DNA from: Flagellimonas algicola | Lineage (GTDB): Bacteria > Bacteroidota > Bacteroidia > Flavobacteriales > Flavobacteriaceae | Assembly (NCBI RefSeq): GCF_005937185.1 | Contig: NZ_VCNI01000001.1 | Span: 248,001-312,000, forward strand | Direction of reading: 5' to 3' | DNA length: 64,000 nucleotides | Shown: positions 37,913-45,842 of the stretch, piece by piece | How positions within the stretch are numbered: the first letter of the stretch is position 1 | How the letters are laid out: every line of letters begins with the position of its first letter | Made by a program: the position numbers and the translations under genes | The notes under the pieces: model-generated | What the model was told of the DNA's origin: nothing | The model's input: only the letters and a program-made list of their open reading frames with translations | Database searches by the model: none

Positions 37913-38893
37913 CTACTCGCAATCCTGGGTTTTGTCCAATGTTTTAAAATAATCTGAAATAACCTTGGCAATCAAGTCCCTCCCGTGATTGTTCCAATGC
38001 CGATCATAAATGAGCGTTTCCGGTTCTTCCGAATGCTCAAAAGTAGGCGCAAAATCGATGTACTTAAAATTGTTTTCCCTACAAAACTTTAAAAATGAAT
38101 CGCTGGTTTTTCTGGAGTCCAGCAAAAGGGTAGTCTTGCATTTATCATAACCATAGAGGTGTACAAGGCTTTTAAAGTTGTCCAAAAACTCCTTTTGGGT
38201 TTCCGGGGTTTCTTGATGCTCCAGTTTCTCCAAATGCTCCTGGAATCGTTGGTCGGGGTTGTCATCCAGAGATCGTCCGGTCAACAAGTTTTTGATGGGC
38301 TCAATGACTCCAATTTTGGAACCATAGGAAAGCAGCTTAATGTTATCCCTTACCTTAAAAATGGTTGACGACAACTTTTTGATTCGCCCCACATTGGGTT
38401 CATACGAACCGCGGTAAAGATCACTTTGATAGTTTAGATATAGGATAATTTCATCAGTAAGGGCAAATTGTTCTTTGTAAGCATAGATGAGATGCATTTG
38501 GTTGGCCAGATCATAACCTGCATAGCCGTATTGATAAACTTCGGTATCATCCAGTTGTGCTTCTATCTTAACTGCTATTGAGTTGTCAAAATCCTGATGG
38601 AACCCTTCAATGAACGAATCCCCAATCAATGCAATTTCATATTTTTCCTTGGAGGGGGTAAATTCCCTGTGGGAGTTAAACCCAGCTTTGTTGATGTTGA
38701 ACTCAGAGAAATTTTGATTGCGATTTCCGGTAACCGAATAGCCCCGATAGCCAGGTACACGCTTTTCCACACCCAAATCATCAATAAATCGCGGTGGATC
38801 TTCGGCATATAAATGAAAGGCTCTTACCATGATTTCCAATAGCAGAAGAATCAGAAATATGTATAACAATAATTTTAGCACCAACTTCTTCAT
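37913..38893 (-). CDS. SGNH-fold protein paired with MBOAT (polysaccharide O-acylation)
   Basis: This protein of 326 residues has a single N-terminal membrane anchor (LLLYIFLILLLLEIMV), which places the domain in the periplasm. The SGNH block I is ALIGDSFIEGF (about 87-97), and the C-terminal Asp/His region is IYDRHWNNHG (about 300-309). It follows the MBOAT gene by four bases; such MBOAT-SGNH pairs (AlgI with AlgJ/AlgX, DltB with DltD) carry acyl groups across the membrane and attach them to polysaccharide. It is the last gene of the acyl-modification operon. It could be an acyltransferase or an esterase. Confidence 0.82.
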   Translation of the reverse strand: MKKLVLKLLLYIFLILLLLEIMVRAFHLYAEDPPRFIDDLGVEKRVPGYRGYSVTGNRNQNFSEFNINKAGFNSHREFTPSKEKYEIALIGDSFIEGFHQDFDNSIAVKIEAQLDDTEVYQYGYAGYDLANQMHLIYAYKEQFALTDEIILYLNYQSDLYRGSYEPNVGRIKKLSSTIFKVRDNIKLLSYGSKIGVIEPIKNLLTGRSLDDNPDQRFQEHLEKLEHQETPETQKEFLDNFKSLVHLYGYDKCKTTLLLDSRKTSDSFLKFCRENNFKYIDFAPTFEHSEEPETLIYDRHWNNHGRDLIAKVISDYFKTLDKTQDCE

Positions 38894-38897
38894 ACCG

Positions 38898-40352
38898 CTA
38901 GAATTGGAAATAGATAAATGAACGGTTCACCCCATCATCATAGAAAAGGAGCATAGCCAATACAATTATAGTATATAATAAAAACCGCACCGTTTTGGAT
39001 TTAAATTTGAACGGACTGCGTTCGTCTTTTCGAATCAGATATTCATAAATTACAAAAAATGCCAACAACACATAATAGTCCATCATCCTATACCCCATAG
39101 GGTTGACGTAGGATTCATAGGTAAAGTTGTTGATAATTTGGTCGATATATTGAAAGGAATCCGTCAAGGTGGGCGATCTAAAGAAAATCCGGGAAAAAGT
39201 GACCAATGCAAAGGTCAAAAGCACCTGGAAAATTTCAAATGGAGTAGGGAAGAGCCTGTTTTCACCAACCACATTATGTGCATACATTCGGTTTCTTCCC
39301 ATTAAGAAAACAGGAATATAGAATACGGCATGTAGCGCTCCCCAAAAGATAAAGGTCCAATTGGCACCGTGCCAGAATCCACTGATTACAAAGATGACGA
39401 TGATATTCCTTACGGACTTAAGCTTACTTACACGGGACCCACCCATCGGTATATATAGATAGTGCCTGAACCAAGTGGATAGTGAAACGTGCCATCGCTG
39501 CCAATATTCCGCCACATTTCTTGAGAAATTGGGAAACTTAAAATTGGACATGAGCTCAATCCCGAAGAGCTTAGCGGTTCCGATTGCGATATCCGAATAC
39601 CCGCTAAAATCCCCATAAACCTGGAAACTAAAAAAACACACCCCCATGATCAAGGTAGAGGCAGAGTAGGTGCCATAATTGGCAAAAATATCATCCACGA
39701 GCGGAGCTAAAGAGTCGGCTATGACCATTTTCTTGAAAAGACCCCACAAAATGAGTTTTAAACCGCTACTGGCTTGCGCATAATTAAAAACCCGACTATT
39801 CGTTATTTGAGACAACAGATTGGAAGCCCTTTCAATTGGGCCGGCGACCAATTGTGGAAAGAAAGATACAAAGGCCGTAAACGCGATAAAGTTCCTGGTT
39901 GGCTTTAGTTTTTTATAATAAATGTCAAAAGAGTAGGACATGGTTTGGAAGGTATAGAATGAGATACCCACCGGTAGAATAACCTTGAGCGTCCACGTGC
40001 TTTTAATGTCATAACCCAAGGTGTGGAACAGGTCAATAAAGGAATCCACAAAGAAATTACTGTACTTAAAAAAACCTAGCATTCCAATGTTGAAGGCCAT
40101 ACTGACCCATAACCAATACCTGGCTTTCTTTTTGACATCGATATTCTGGTAAATCTTTTGTCCAACAAAAAAATCCACGACGGTACTCAGAAAAATCAGC
40201 AACAGAAACCGCCAATCCCACCAACCATAAAAGAGGTAACTGGCGCCAATGAGGAAAATATTCTGTACAACTACATTTTTTTTGAATACAAACCAATACA
40301 GGGAAAAGACTGCAGGGAGAAATAGCAGATACTCAATGGAATTAAACAACAT
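38898..40352 (-). CDS. MBOAT family membrane O-acyltransferase (AlgI/DltB-like)
   Basis: The 484-residue polytopic protein has the MBOAT catalytic region with GFWHGANWTFIFWGALH (about 327-343; the His in WHGA is the expected catalytic residue) and a C-terminus ending FIYFQF, as in AlgI-like proteins. MBOAT proteins of this class pass an acyl group from a cytoplasmic donor (acyl-CoA, or acyl-carrier protein in DltB) to a periplasmic acceptor. Neighbouring carrier-protein and adenylation genes make a carrier-protein donor attractive here, but an acetyl donor cannot be excluded. It is three bases after the GNAT-like gene. Confidence 0.92.
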   Translation of the reverse strand: MLFNSIEYLLFLPAVFSLYWFVFKKNVVVQNIFLIGASYLFYGWWDWRFLLLIFLSTVVDFFVGQKIYQNIDVKKKARYWLWVSMAFNIGMLGFFKYSNFFVDSFIDLFHTLGYDIKSTWTLKVILPVGISFYTFQTMSYSFDIYYKKLKPTRNFIAFTAFVSFFPQLVAGPIERASNLLSQITNSRVFNYAQASSGLKLILWGLFKKMVIADSLAPLVDDIFANYGTYSASTLIMGVCFFSFQVYGDFSGYSDIAIGTAKLFGIELMSNFKFPNFSRNVAEYWQRWHVSLSTWFRHYLYIPMGGSRVSKLKSVRNIIVIFVISGFWHGANWTFIFWGALHAVFYIPVFLMGRNRMYAHNVVGENRLFPTPFEIFQVLLTFALVTFSRIFFRSPTLTDSFQYIDQIINNFTYESYVNPMGYRMMDYYVLLAFFVIYEYLIRKDERSPFKFKSKTVRFLLYTIIVLAMLLFYDDGVNRSFIYFQF

Positions 40353-40355
40353 GTA

Positions 40356-41522
40356 CTAGTGGTTTGTTGGATTGAATAGGATTGATTTTGTTTTCTTTTT
40401 GCCCTTTAAAATGTATTGGTTCTTGGCGGCCGAATAATAGAGAGACACATCATCTGAATGTTCCTGGGTCGTAAAAAGAAAATCGTTAATCACTTTTTTG
40501 CTAACTGATAGCTGTTCGTGATGCACTTTAATCTCTTCCATTGCCTCTGTTTGAGAGGAATCCACATCTTTAAACCTGTGCTGTGGACCCAAATGGGGCT
40601 TCATAGGTTGTCCCTTCAATTTTCTCTTGATTTTGTTCACCTGGGTATTGACTCCCTTAGCTATTAGAAACGCCAAAATCCTAGATCTGTTGCCCTTGAA
40701 TTGGGCATACAAAAATCCGGGAATGGAGTACTTTGGGTAATAAAAGTGATGATTAAACCGGTAGCTAGTATTGCACCACCACTTTTTATAGTCCAAATCG
40801 CCCCAACCCATATCATATTGGATAAACTGGTTGTCCATGCACCATTCCAACAATTTATAGATTACTATTTGGCCAAGGCTAAATTTGCCATAGTCCAAAT
40901 CATAGGAGGAAATGTAGCCAAACAACAACCGATCATAGATATAGTTAAATGAGAAAGCTATGGGTAAATCCTTGTCATATACGACAAACAATGAAGCCTT
41001 TCCCTGATTAATAAGATCAAAGGAAGTGGCATATACTTTATCCCAGATGGCCAGGGTGCTACTTTTCTGTCCCCGCTGCTCAAACCTTTGCACAATCATG
41101 GATCTTAAGCGGTCCATTAAAAATTGGTATTCTGTTTCCTCGATTTGGTGATGGAACAACTTGTATTGTATATCAAAACAGGTTTCCAGTCTACGGCGGG
41201 CACGGTTAATGTTTTCGCGCTGCTTTTTGTTTTGATGTCGTAAATAAGCGTCTGCACTGGAATAATCATCCAATCGAATTGCGTGACCCTTGACCGTGGG
41301 GAAAATTCTTTCCGTCAAACTCTCTGAATCAAAAACATTGATTTTAAGATGGTCCGGTACATGAGAAAAGGAATAGATATTTTTGTTTTTATCCGAGGTA
41401 TTTGAATGATCAACAAGGTTGTTGCCTTGCCCGTCCGAGAGCTCAATATTGGAATAAACCTGGGAAATAGGCTCTTGTTTTATGAATAGGTCAGTAAATA
41501 GCGATACACTTTCTTTTTTCAT
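40356..41522 (-). CDS. BioF2/FemAB-like GNAT acyltransferase (third of three)
   Basis: The 388-residue cytosolic protein is homologous to the two genes upstream of it. Shared marks are the basic helix after SADAYL (QRENINRARRRLETCFDIQY), FSLGQIVIYKLLEWCMDN and the conserved aspartate/tryptophan segment YDMGWGDLDYKKWW. The fold is Acetyltransf_6 (BioF2-like), related to FemAB and CelD. Such proteins transfer acyl or aminoacyl groups to amines, often on sugars or peptides. The acyl donor is probably CoA, tRNA or carrier-protein bound; in this operon a carrier protein is a reasonable guess. Confidence 0.8.
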   Translation of the reverse strand: MKKESVSLFTDLFIKQEPISQVYSNIELSDGQGNNLVDHSNTSDKNKNIYSFSHVPDHLKINVFDSESLTERIFPTVKGHAIRLDDYSSADAYLRHQNKKQRENINRARRRLETCFDIQYKLFHHQIEETEYQFLMDRLRSMIVQRFEQRGQKSSTLAIWDKVYATSFDLINQGKASLFVVYDKDLPIAFSFNYIYDRLLFGYISSYDLDYGKFSLGQIVIYKLLEWCMDNQFIQYDMGWGDLDYKKWWCNTSYRFNHHFYYPKYSIPGFLYAQFKGNRSRILAFLIAKGVNTQVNKIKRKLKGQPMKPHLGPQHRFKDVDSSQTEAMEEIKVHHEQLSVSKKVINDFLFTTQEHSDDVSLYYSAAKNQYILKGKKKTKSILFNPTNH

Positions 41523-41533
41523 AAAATAGTTGG

Positions 41534-42727
41534 TTACGCTTCTATGCTTGACCTTAGGACTATGATGCCTTTATTTTTTCCCAACACAAGGTACGTATTT
41601 GAAAGATTGGTTAACTCCCTTACCGTGATGTCCGTTGAATGATCCCGATGTTGATATTGAAAATTGAAAACCAAGGGCTTAAGCCAAAAGTAGGTCGCTG
41701 TATGAATGTTTACCTCCTTATAGGGTTCGCTCAGGGTTGCATCAGTTTTGTTCTGAAGATCAATTTCCTGGATTTCGGGTCTTTCGGTAGGCTTGGATTT
41801 GTGGGCTGTTCGGCTTAGTGCTGCTCTTTTTTGCTTTTCCACCTTTTTAACCTCCTTGTAATCCTTAAATCGATAGGTCAAAACTCTTAATGGGACAATC
41901 AATCGATGCACCAAAGATTTAGGATTATAGTAAATATGATGCCCAAGAAAGGCTACATTATTGCACCAATCGTATTTGTACGATTGGTCCCCCCACATAA
42001 AGTCAAGAATGCCATAGTTGTGTTCCAAACACCATTCCACATGTTTGGTAATGTCTATATGTCCCAGTCCAAATTTGGCGTAATCAATATCGTAGGACCT
42101 AATGGCACCATTTAGGATGTCCTGAAAATGAAAATTAAGGCAAATATCAATGGGTCGAGCGCCATCATAAATAACATGAAAAGAAGCTTTTTTATCCAAA
42201 ATCAAGTCAAAGCCTCTTTTTTTAAGCGCTTTTAGTTTTCCAGCTTGATTGAATTCTCTATTTATCTGATCAAAACGACGCTTAATAAGTTCCTGCATGT
42301 TGTGGAACAACTCCTCATACGTGTTTTTTTCTATCTCTCCAAAGTATACTTGGTAGCTGATATCAAAGCAGGACTCAAGCCTTTTCATCCTACTTTTTAA
42401 TCGACTTCGTTGCTTGGAGCCCATCTTTGAATTCATATAGTCCGTGACGGACGAGAATCCGGTGAGATCGATATAAAACCCCTTGATTCTGTTAAGTTTT
42501 AAGATTTTCAGGCGATTGTCAAGAGTGTGTGGGACAGGATTTAGATACTCGGGAATGCATCGTATTTCTGTAATTCTAGATAACCAAGCTTTGGAGGAGT
42601 TGGATTTGGGGCTTACATAATTTTGCCCTGTGCGGGTATTGTGTATCGTGTGATAAATAGGTGGAACATGCTGTTCTTTGAACAGGCAAAAGGTAAAATT
42701 GTAATTGGAGATTTTGACAATTCCCAT
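41534..42727 (-). CDS. BioF2/FemAB-like GNAT acyltransferase (second of three)
   Basis: This 397-residue paralogue has SVTDYMNSKMGSKQRSRLKS, CFDISYQVYFGEI, FGLGHIDITKHVEWCLEHN and LDFMWGDQSYKYDW, aligning directly with the neighbours. A basic segment (about 275-300, rich in Lys/Arg) follows the fold. It lies 9 bases after the first paralogue and 11 bases before the third, so the three arose by tandem duplication or parallel recruitment and are co-expressed. The overall identity among the three looks low, which argues for different acceptors or donors. Confidence 0.8.
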   Translation of the reverse strand: MGIVKISNYNFTFCLFKEQHVPPIYHTIHNTRTGQNYVSPKSNSSKAWLSRITEIRCIPEYLNPVPHTLDNRLKILKLNRIKGFYIDLTGFSSVTDYMNSKMGSKQRSRLKSRMKRLESCFDISYQVYFGEIEKNTYEELFHNMQELIKRRFDQINREFNQAGKLKALKKRGFDLILDKKASFHVIYDGARPIDICLNFHFQDILNGAIRSYDIDYAKFGLGHIDITKHVEWCLEHNYGILDFMWGDQSYKYDWCNNVAFLGHHIYYNPKSLVHRLIVPLRVLTYRFKDYKEVKKVEKQKRAALSRTAHKSKPTERPEIQEIDLQNKTDATLSEPYKEVNIHTATYFWLKPLVFNFQYQHRDHSTDITVRELTNLSNTYLVLGKNKGIIVLRSSIEA

Positions 42728-42736
42728 ACCTCTTTA

Positions 42737-43975
42737 CTATACGTTTAGTTTTACTCCTATTTTCTTGTTTTGGCCAACCAAAAGGAAGGTCTTGTCCGTT
42801 TCGTCCATCATAAATACGTTTAGATTTTCCAAATGTTCTTGATGGAGATATAAAAACTCATAGCAAATCCCTTTTAGGGAGCTGTGCTCCGATAAATTAA
42901 AATCTATAGGAGCCAATTCTTTTTGGGTATGTCTATCATCCACCTCCAAAAATTGGTAATCCAAACTTTCCTTTTTCTTGTTTTTCAAAGCATAGGTAAA
43001 TCGATGCAAGGTTTCATTGAGTTTTTTCTCCCTTAAGTATTGTTTCAATGCAAACAGGCTTTTTAGGGTATAGGCCAAAACTCTAGATTTAAATGAGCTT
43101 TTATCGTATACAATGTGATAGTGGAAATCGAATTTTTTGTTGGACCAGCGTGTTTTGTAGTCGAAATATCCCTTGGAGAAATCAAGGATATCCCAATCGT
43201 TTTTTGTGCACCAGTCAATCAGGTTCATGATTTTGATGCTTCCCAAATGAAACTTTGCATAATCAATGTCAAAAACCGTAATGGCATCAAAAACCCGATT
43301 GTCAGATAGGTAACCCAAGGTTACGCTAATAGGCTCATTGTTATTGTACAGGACAAATAGTATGGCCTTTTTCTCCAAAATCATGGGATAGGCTACGTCT
43401 TTGTAAAAGTTCCATTCTTCGGGATCTAGGTTATTGTTGGATATTTGTTTTTCCCCAAAGCGTTTCTCCAAAAGGTTTCGGAAACTATCAAAAATGGCAT
43501 CGTATTCCTCTTTTGACATTTCACCACAATGGGCTTTGAAGGAAATATGAAAAGACTCCTCAAGCCTTTTTTTGTATTTACGCAGTTTATAGCGGCTACT
43601 TTTTTTGAAAGTCTTGGACATATAGTCATCCAAGGAGTTGTAATCACCTAATTCTATTAGAAATCCGGGATATTGTTTCACCGAATATAGACCCAAAGGA
43701 CTGTTTTTGATATTCTCCTTTGGAGTGGCAAAATCAATTACGTCGTAAATAAGGAAGGTTTTGCCCTTTTCTTCTTTTCCGCTTTTTGGGTCGAACTCGT
43801 AGTGTACCCCTTTGGTCAAATTTTTACCTGCATTGATGTGCAGACCGGGAATCTTGGACTCGTAAAATGAAAGGTTTTTGGCAAAATTGAAAGTGCTGGC
43901 CTTCTTGTCCCCCAAGAAATGCTTGGACCAGAAAGACAGAAAAGTGGTTGAATTGAATGGGTTGGATTTGATCAT
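42737..43975 (-). CDS. BioF2/FemAB-like GNAT acyltransferase (first of three)
   Basis: The 412-residue protein has SLDDYMSKTFKKSSRYKLRK, SFHISFKAHCGEM, FHLGSIKIMNLIDWC and LDFSKGYFDYKTRW at the positions shared with the other two. It has no signal peptide or membrane segment, so it acts in the cytoplasm, presumably on lipid-linked or nucleotide-linked sugar precursors. It is the first gene of the five-gene run to 37913. A gap of 306 bases separates it from the carrier-protein gene upstream. Confidence 0.8.
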   Translation of the reverse strand: MIKSNPFNSTTFLSFWSKHFLGDKKASTFNFAKNLSFYESKIPGLHINAGKNLTKGVHYEFDPKSGKEEKGKTFLIYDVIDFATPKENIKNSPLGLYSVKQYPGFLIELGDYNSLDDYMSKTFKKSSRYKLRKYKKRLEESFHISFKAHCGEMSKEEYDAIFDSFRNLLEKRFGEKQISNNNLDPEEWNFYKDVAYPMILEKKAILFVLYNNNEPISVTLGYLSDNRVFDAITVFDIDYAKFHLGSIKIMNLIDWCTKNDWDILDFSKGYFDYKTRWSNKKFDFHYHIVYDKSSFKSRVLAYTLKSLFALKQYLREKKLNETLHRFTYALKNKKKESLDYQFLEVDDRHTQKELAPIDFNLSEHSSLKGICYEFLYLHQEHLENLNVFMMDETDKTFLLVGQNKKIGVKLNV

Positions 43976-44281
43976 TTTGTAGTATTACGCTGCGCGTCAT
44001 TTTAGAAACAACATGCTAGACACCTTTTTTTGTTATTGCTTTTCTCCATTGATTGCACTTTACCTTTGGTTGTGACCAGGCACCAAGTATAGCGGTTGTA
44101 CACGTCTTTGGGGAAAATGACTTTATGTAACTAACAAAAGGTAACTACCAAAATCAATATATGTGGGCTATCTGTTAGAACCGTTTGATTTGGTCAGCTA
44201 TCCATACAATTTTCCATTGGTGAGGCACTGCACGATTTCCGCCAATTGGTTGGATGGGTGACCTCCTCACTGAGGAAAGCA
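43976..44281. other. Noncoding spacer between carrier-protein and GNAT genes
   Basis: No frame with coding character is seen on either strand. A small CCTC-ACT-GAGG hairpin lies near 44265, close to the end of the carrier-protein gene. No minus-strand TAnnTTTG element was found upstream of the GNAT gene, so whether the two gene groups share a transcript is open. Confidence 0.5.
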
Positions 44282-44497
44282 TCACATTTTACTTTCTACC
44301 AGCTCTTTTAACCCTGATACTGTACCTGATCCTTCGATTTCTTCGGCAGACAATGGTACGCTATATTCTGAATCACAGAAGGCAATAATGGACAAAACAG
44401 TCAATGAGTCCCAAGCTTCAAAAGATTGAAGTTCATCGCTTAGACCTACAGCCTCCTCTTCCAACAATTCAGCAATTGAAGTTTCAAAATTTTCCAT
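44282..44497 (-). CDS. Acyl carrier protein (second)
   Basis: This 71-residue acidic helical protein has the phosphopantetheine attachment motif WDSLTVL with Ser31. It begins 6 bases after the ketoacyl-synthase-like gene. It differs clearly from the other carrier protein 1.1 kb upstream, so the two probably carry different acyl groups or act at different steps. Confidence 0.85.
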   Translation of the reverse strand: MENFETSIAELLEEEAVGLSDELQSFEAWDSLTVLSIIAFCDSEYSVPLSAEEIEGSGTVSGLKELVESKM

Positions 44498-44503
44498 TTG
44501 TTG

Positions 44504-45571
44504 TTATTTATAATCAATCATTTCACAAAAATCGAGCTTTTCCAATTTCATTAGCAGGGAAGCCCAGCTTAAACCAGCACCAAATCCTGCAATACAAACC
44601 AAAAACGATTCCGTCAATAGTTTATCGGCTAAATTGAAAGTAATGGCGGTAGGGACGCTAACGCCGCTAGCATTTCCAAAGTTTTCAACAACATTGTGCG
44701 GCATTTTATCATGGGGTACTCCCATTTTATCAGCCAATTTCTTTAGCATAAACTTATTGGGCTGATGGAATAGGTAATAGTCCACATCGTCTTTGTCGCA
44801 ATTTGCCTTTGACAACAAATTATCGATCATTGGAGGCACCTGTTTTTGAACAAAATTAAAGACGTCATCACCCTTCATGACCAAATGGTCCAAGGCTCTG
44901 GAATTTCCGTTTTTGTCCGTTTGCAGTTTGGCAGTCTCCGGTGTGGATGGCATTTTGAATCCACCCGCGGGTATGATCAAAGACTCTGCGCCTGTTCCAT
45001 CAACGTTAATGGTTCCGTAAATGGTACTGTCATTGGAATCTTTTTCTACGATTGTAATGGAAGCTGCATCGCCAGTCAATGGGCGGCTACCTCTATCCTT
45101 GGCAGAAACCTTGGAACTCATCATATCGGCATTCAGGAGGACTACTTTGTTCACCTCTTCCTGATCTAACAGCATAAAGGCCTGGTTAAGACCAACGGGA
45201 TATCCAGAACACGCTTGGTTAATGTCCAACAGCATCATATCCTGTTTTAAACCAAGTTTTCCTTGGATAATGTGACTGGTAGCAGGAACAAAATGATCCG
45301 GGGATTGGGTAACCAATACAATACCATCAATATCTTCCTTTTTTAAAAGTCCTTTGTCAAAAAGGTAATTCATGCCATAAATGCATAAATCGGATACCGC
45401 TGTACCCTCTTTTACAACCCTTCGTTTGCCATAACCCATGATCAATTTAAGTTTCATGGATTGCGCTCGCGAAAAGTCATAGTTGTCAATTTCATCATCA
45501 AAATTGACTTCATTCTCCGGCAAAACTGTAAGAATCCCGGTAATTTTCTTATTTCGAAATTTTAGGTTCAT
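44504..45571 (-). CDS. 3-oxoacyl-ACP synthase III-like (KAS III/FabH family) enzyme
   Basis: The 355-residue thiolase-fold protein has an intact KAS III triad: Cys121 in INQACSGYPVG, His269 in YLFHQPNKF and Asn300 in ENFGNASG. FabH condenses acetyl-CoA with malonyl-ACP, but relatives outside fatty-acid synthesis (for example CerJ-type) work as acyltransferases. Here the gene overlaps the upstream carrier-protein gene by 4 bases and is followed by a second carrier-protein gene, so it probably elongates or transfers a carrier-bound acyl group for polysaccharide decoration. A housekeeping FabH role is unlikely in this position. Confidence 0.88.
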   Translation of the reverse strand: MNLKFRNKKITGILTVLPENEVNFDDEIDNYDFSRAQSMKLKLIMGYGKRRVVKEGTAVSDLCIYGMNYLFDKGLLKKEDIDGIVLVTQSPDHFVPATSHIIQGKLGLKQDMMLLDINQACSGYPVGLNQAFMLLDQEEVNKVVLLNADMMSSKVSAKDRGSRPLTGDAASITIVEKDSNDSTIYGTINVDGTGAESLIIPAGGFKMPSTPETAKLQTDKNGNSRALDHLVMKGDDVFNFVQKQVPPMIDNLLSKANCDKDDVDYYLFHQPNKFMLKKLADKMGVPHDKMPHNVVENFGNASGVSVPTAITFNLADKLLTESFLVCIAGFGAGLSWASLLMKLEKLDFCEMIDYK

Positions 45572-45801
45572 TCCGTAACACCGTTTTTATTAAGCAATTG
45601 AATAATACCTTCAACACTTGAAAAGTTTTCAGGCAATATTTCAGTACCATCAATTGAAATTTCGAATTCCTCATCCAGGGAAGCAACCAAACTCACTATA
45701 TCAAATGAGTCCAACATGCCTTCTTCAATGAAGTTGCTGCTTTCAGAAAAATCGAATTCTGGTCTGATTTCCGTCAAGAATGTTATAATTTTTTCCTTCA
45801 A
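45568..45801 (-). CDS. Acyl carrier protein (first, DltC-like length)
   Basis: The protein is 77 residues with GMLDSFDIVSLV, where Ser32 is the predicted phosphopantetheine site. Its length and the position directly after a DltA-like gene recall DltC (D-alanyl carrier protein). It overlaps the KAS III-like gene by 4 bases (translational coupling). Confidence 0.88.
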   Translation of the reverse strand: MKEKIITFLTEIRPEFDFSESSNFIEEGMLDSFDIVSLVASLDEEFEISIDGTEILPENFSSVEGIIQLLNKNGVTE

Positions 45802-45842
45802 ATTGAACCGTATTGTTAGTTATGGCATCTTTTTAGGATACC

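Noticed and set aside
38898..40352. Assigning the MBOAT and SGNH genes as true dltB and dltD
   Set aside because: The MBOAT C-terminus and motifs are closer to AlgI-type proteins and the DltA-like enzyme lacks the D-Ala-selective Cys; only functional analogy to Dlt is supported.
44061..44068. Plus-strand TACCTTTG element
   Set aside because: No plus-strand gene lies downstream for about 10 kb, so it is probably a chance match.
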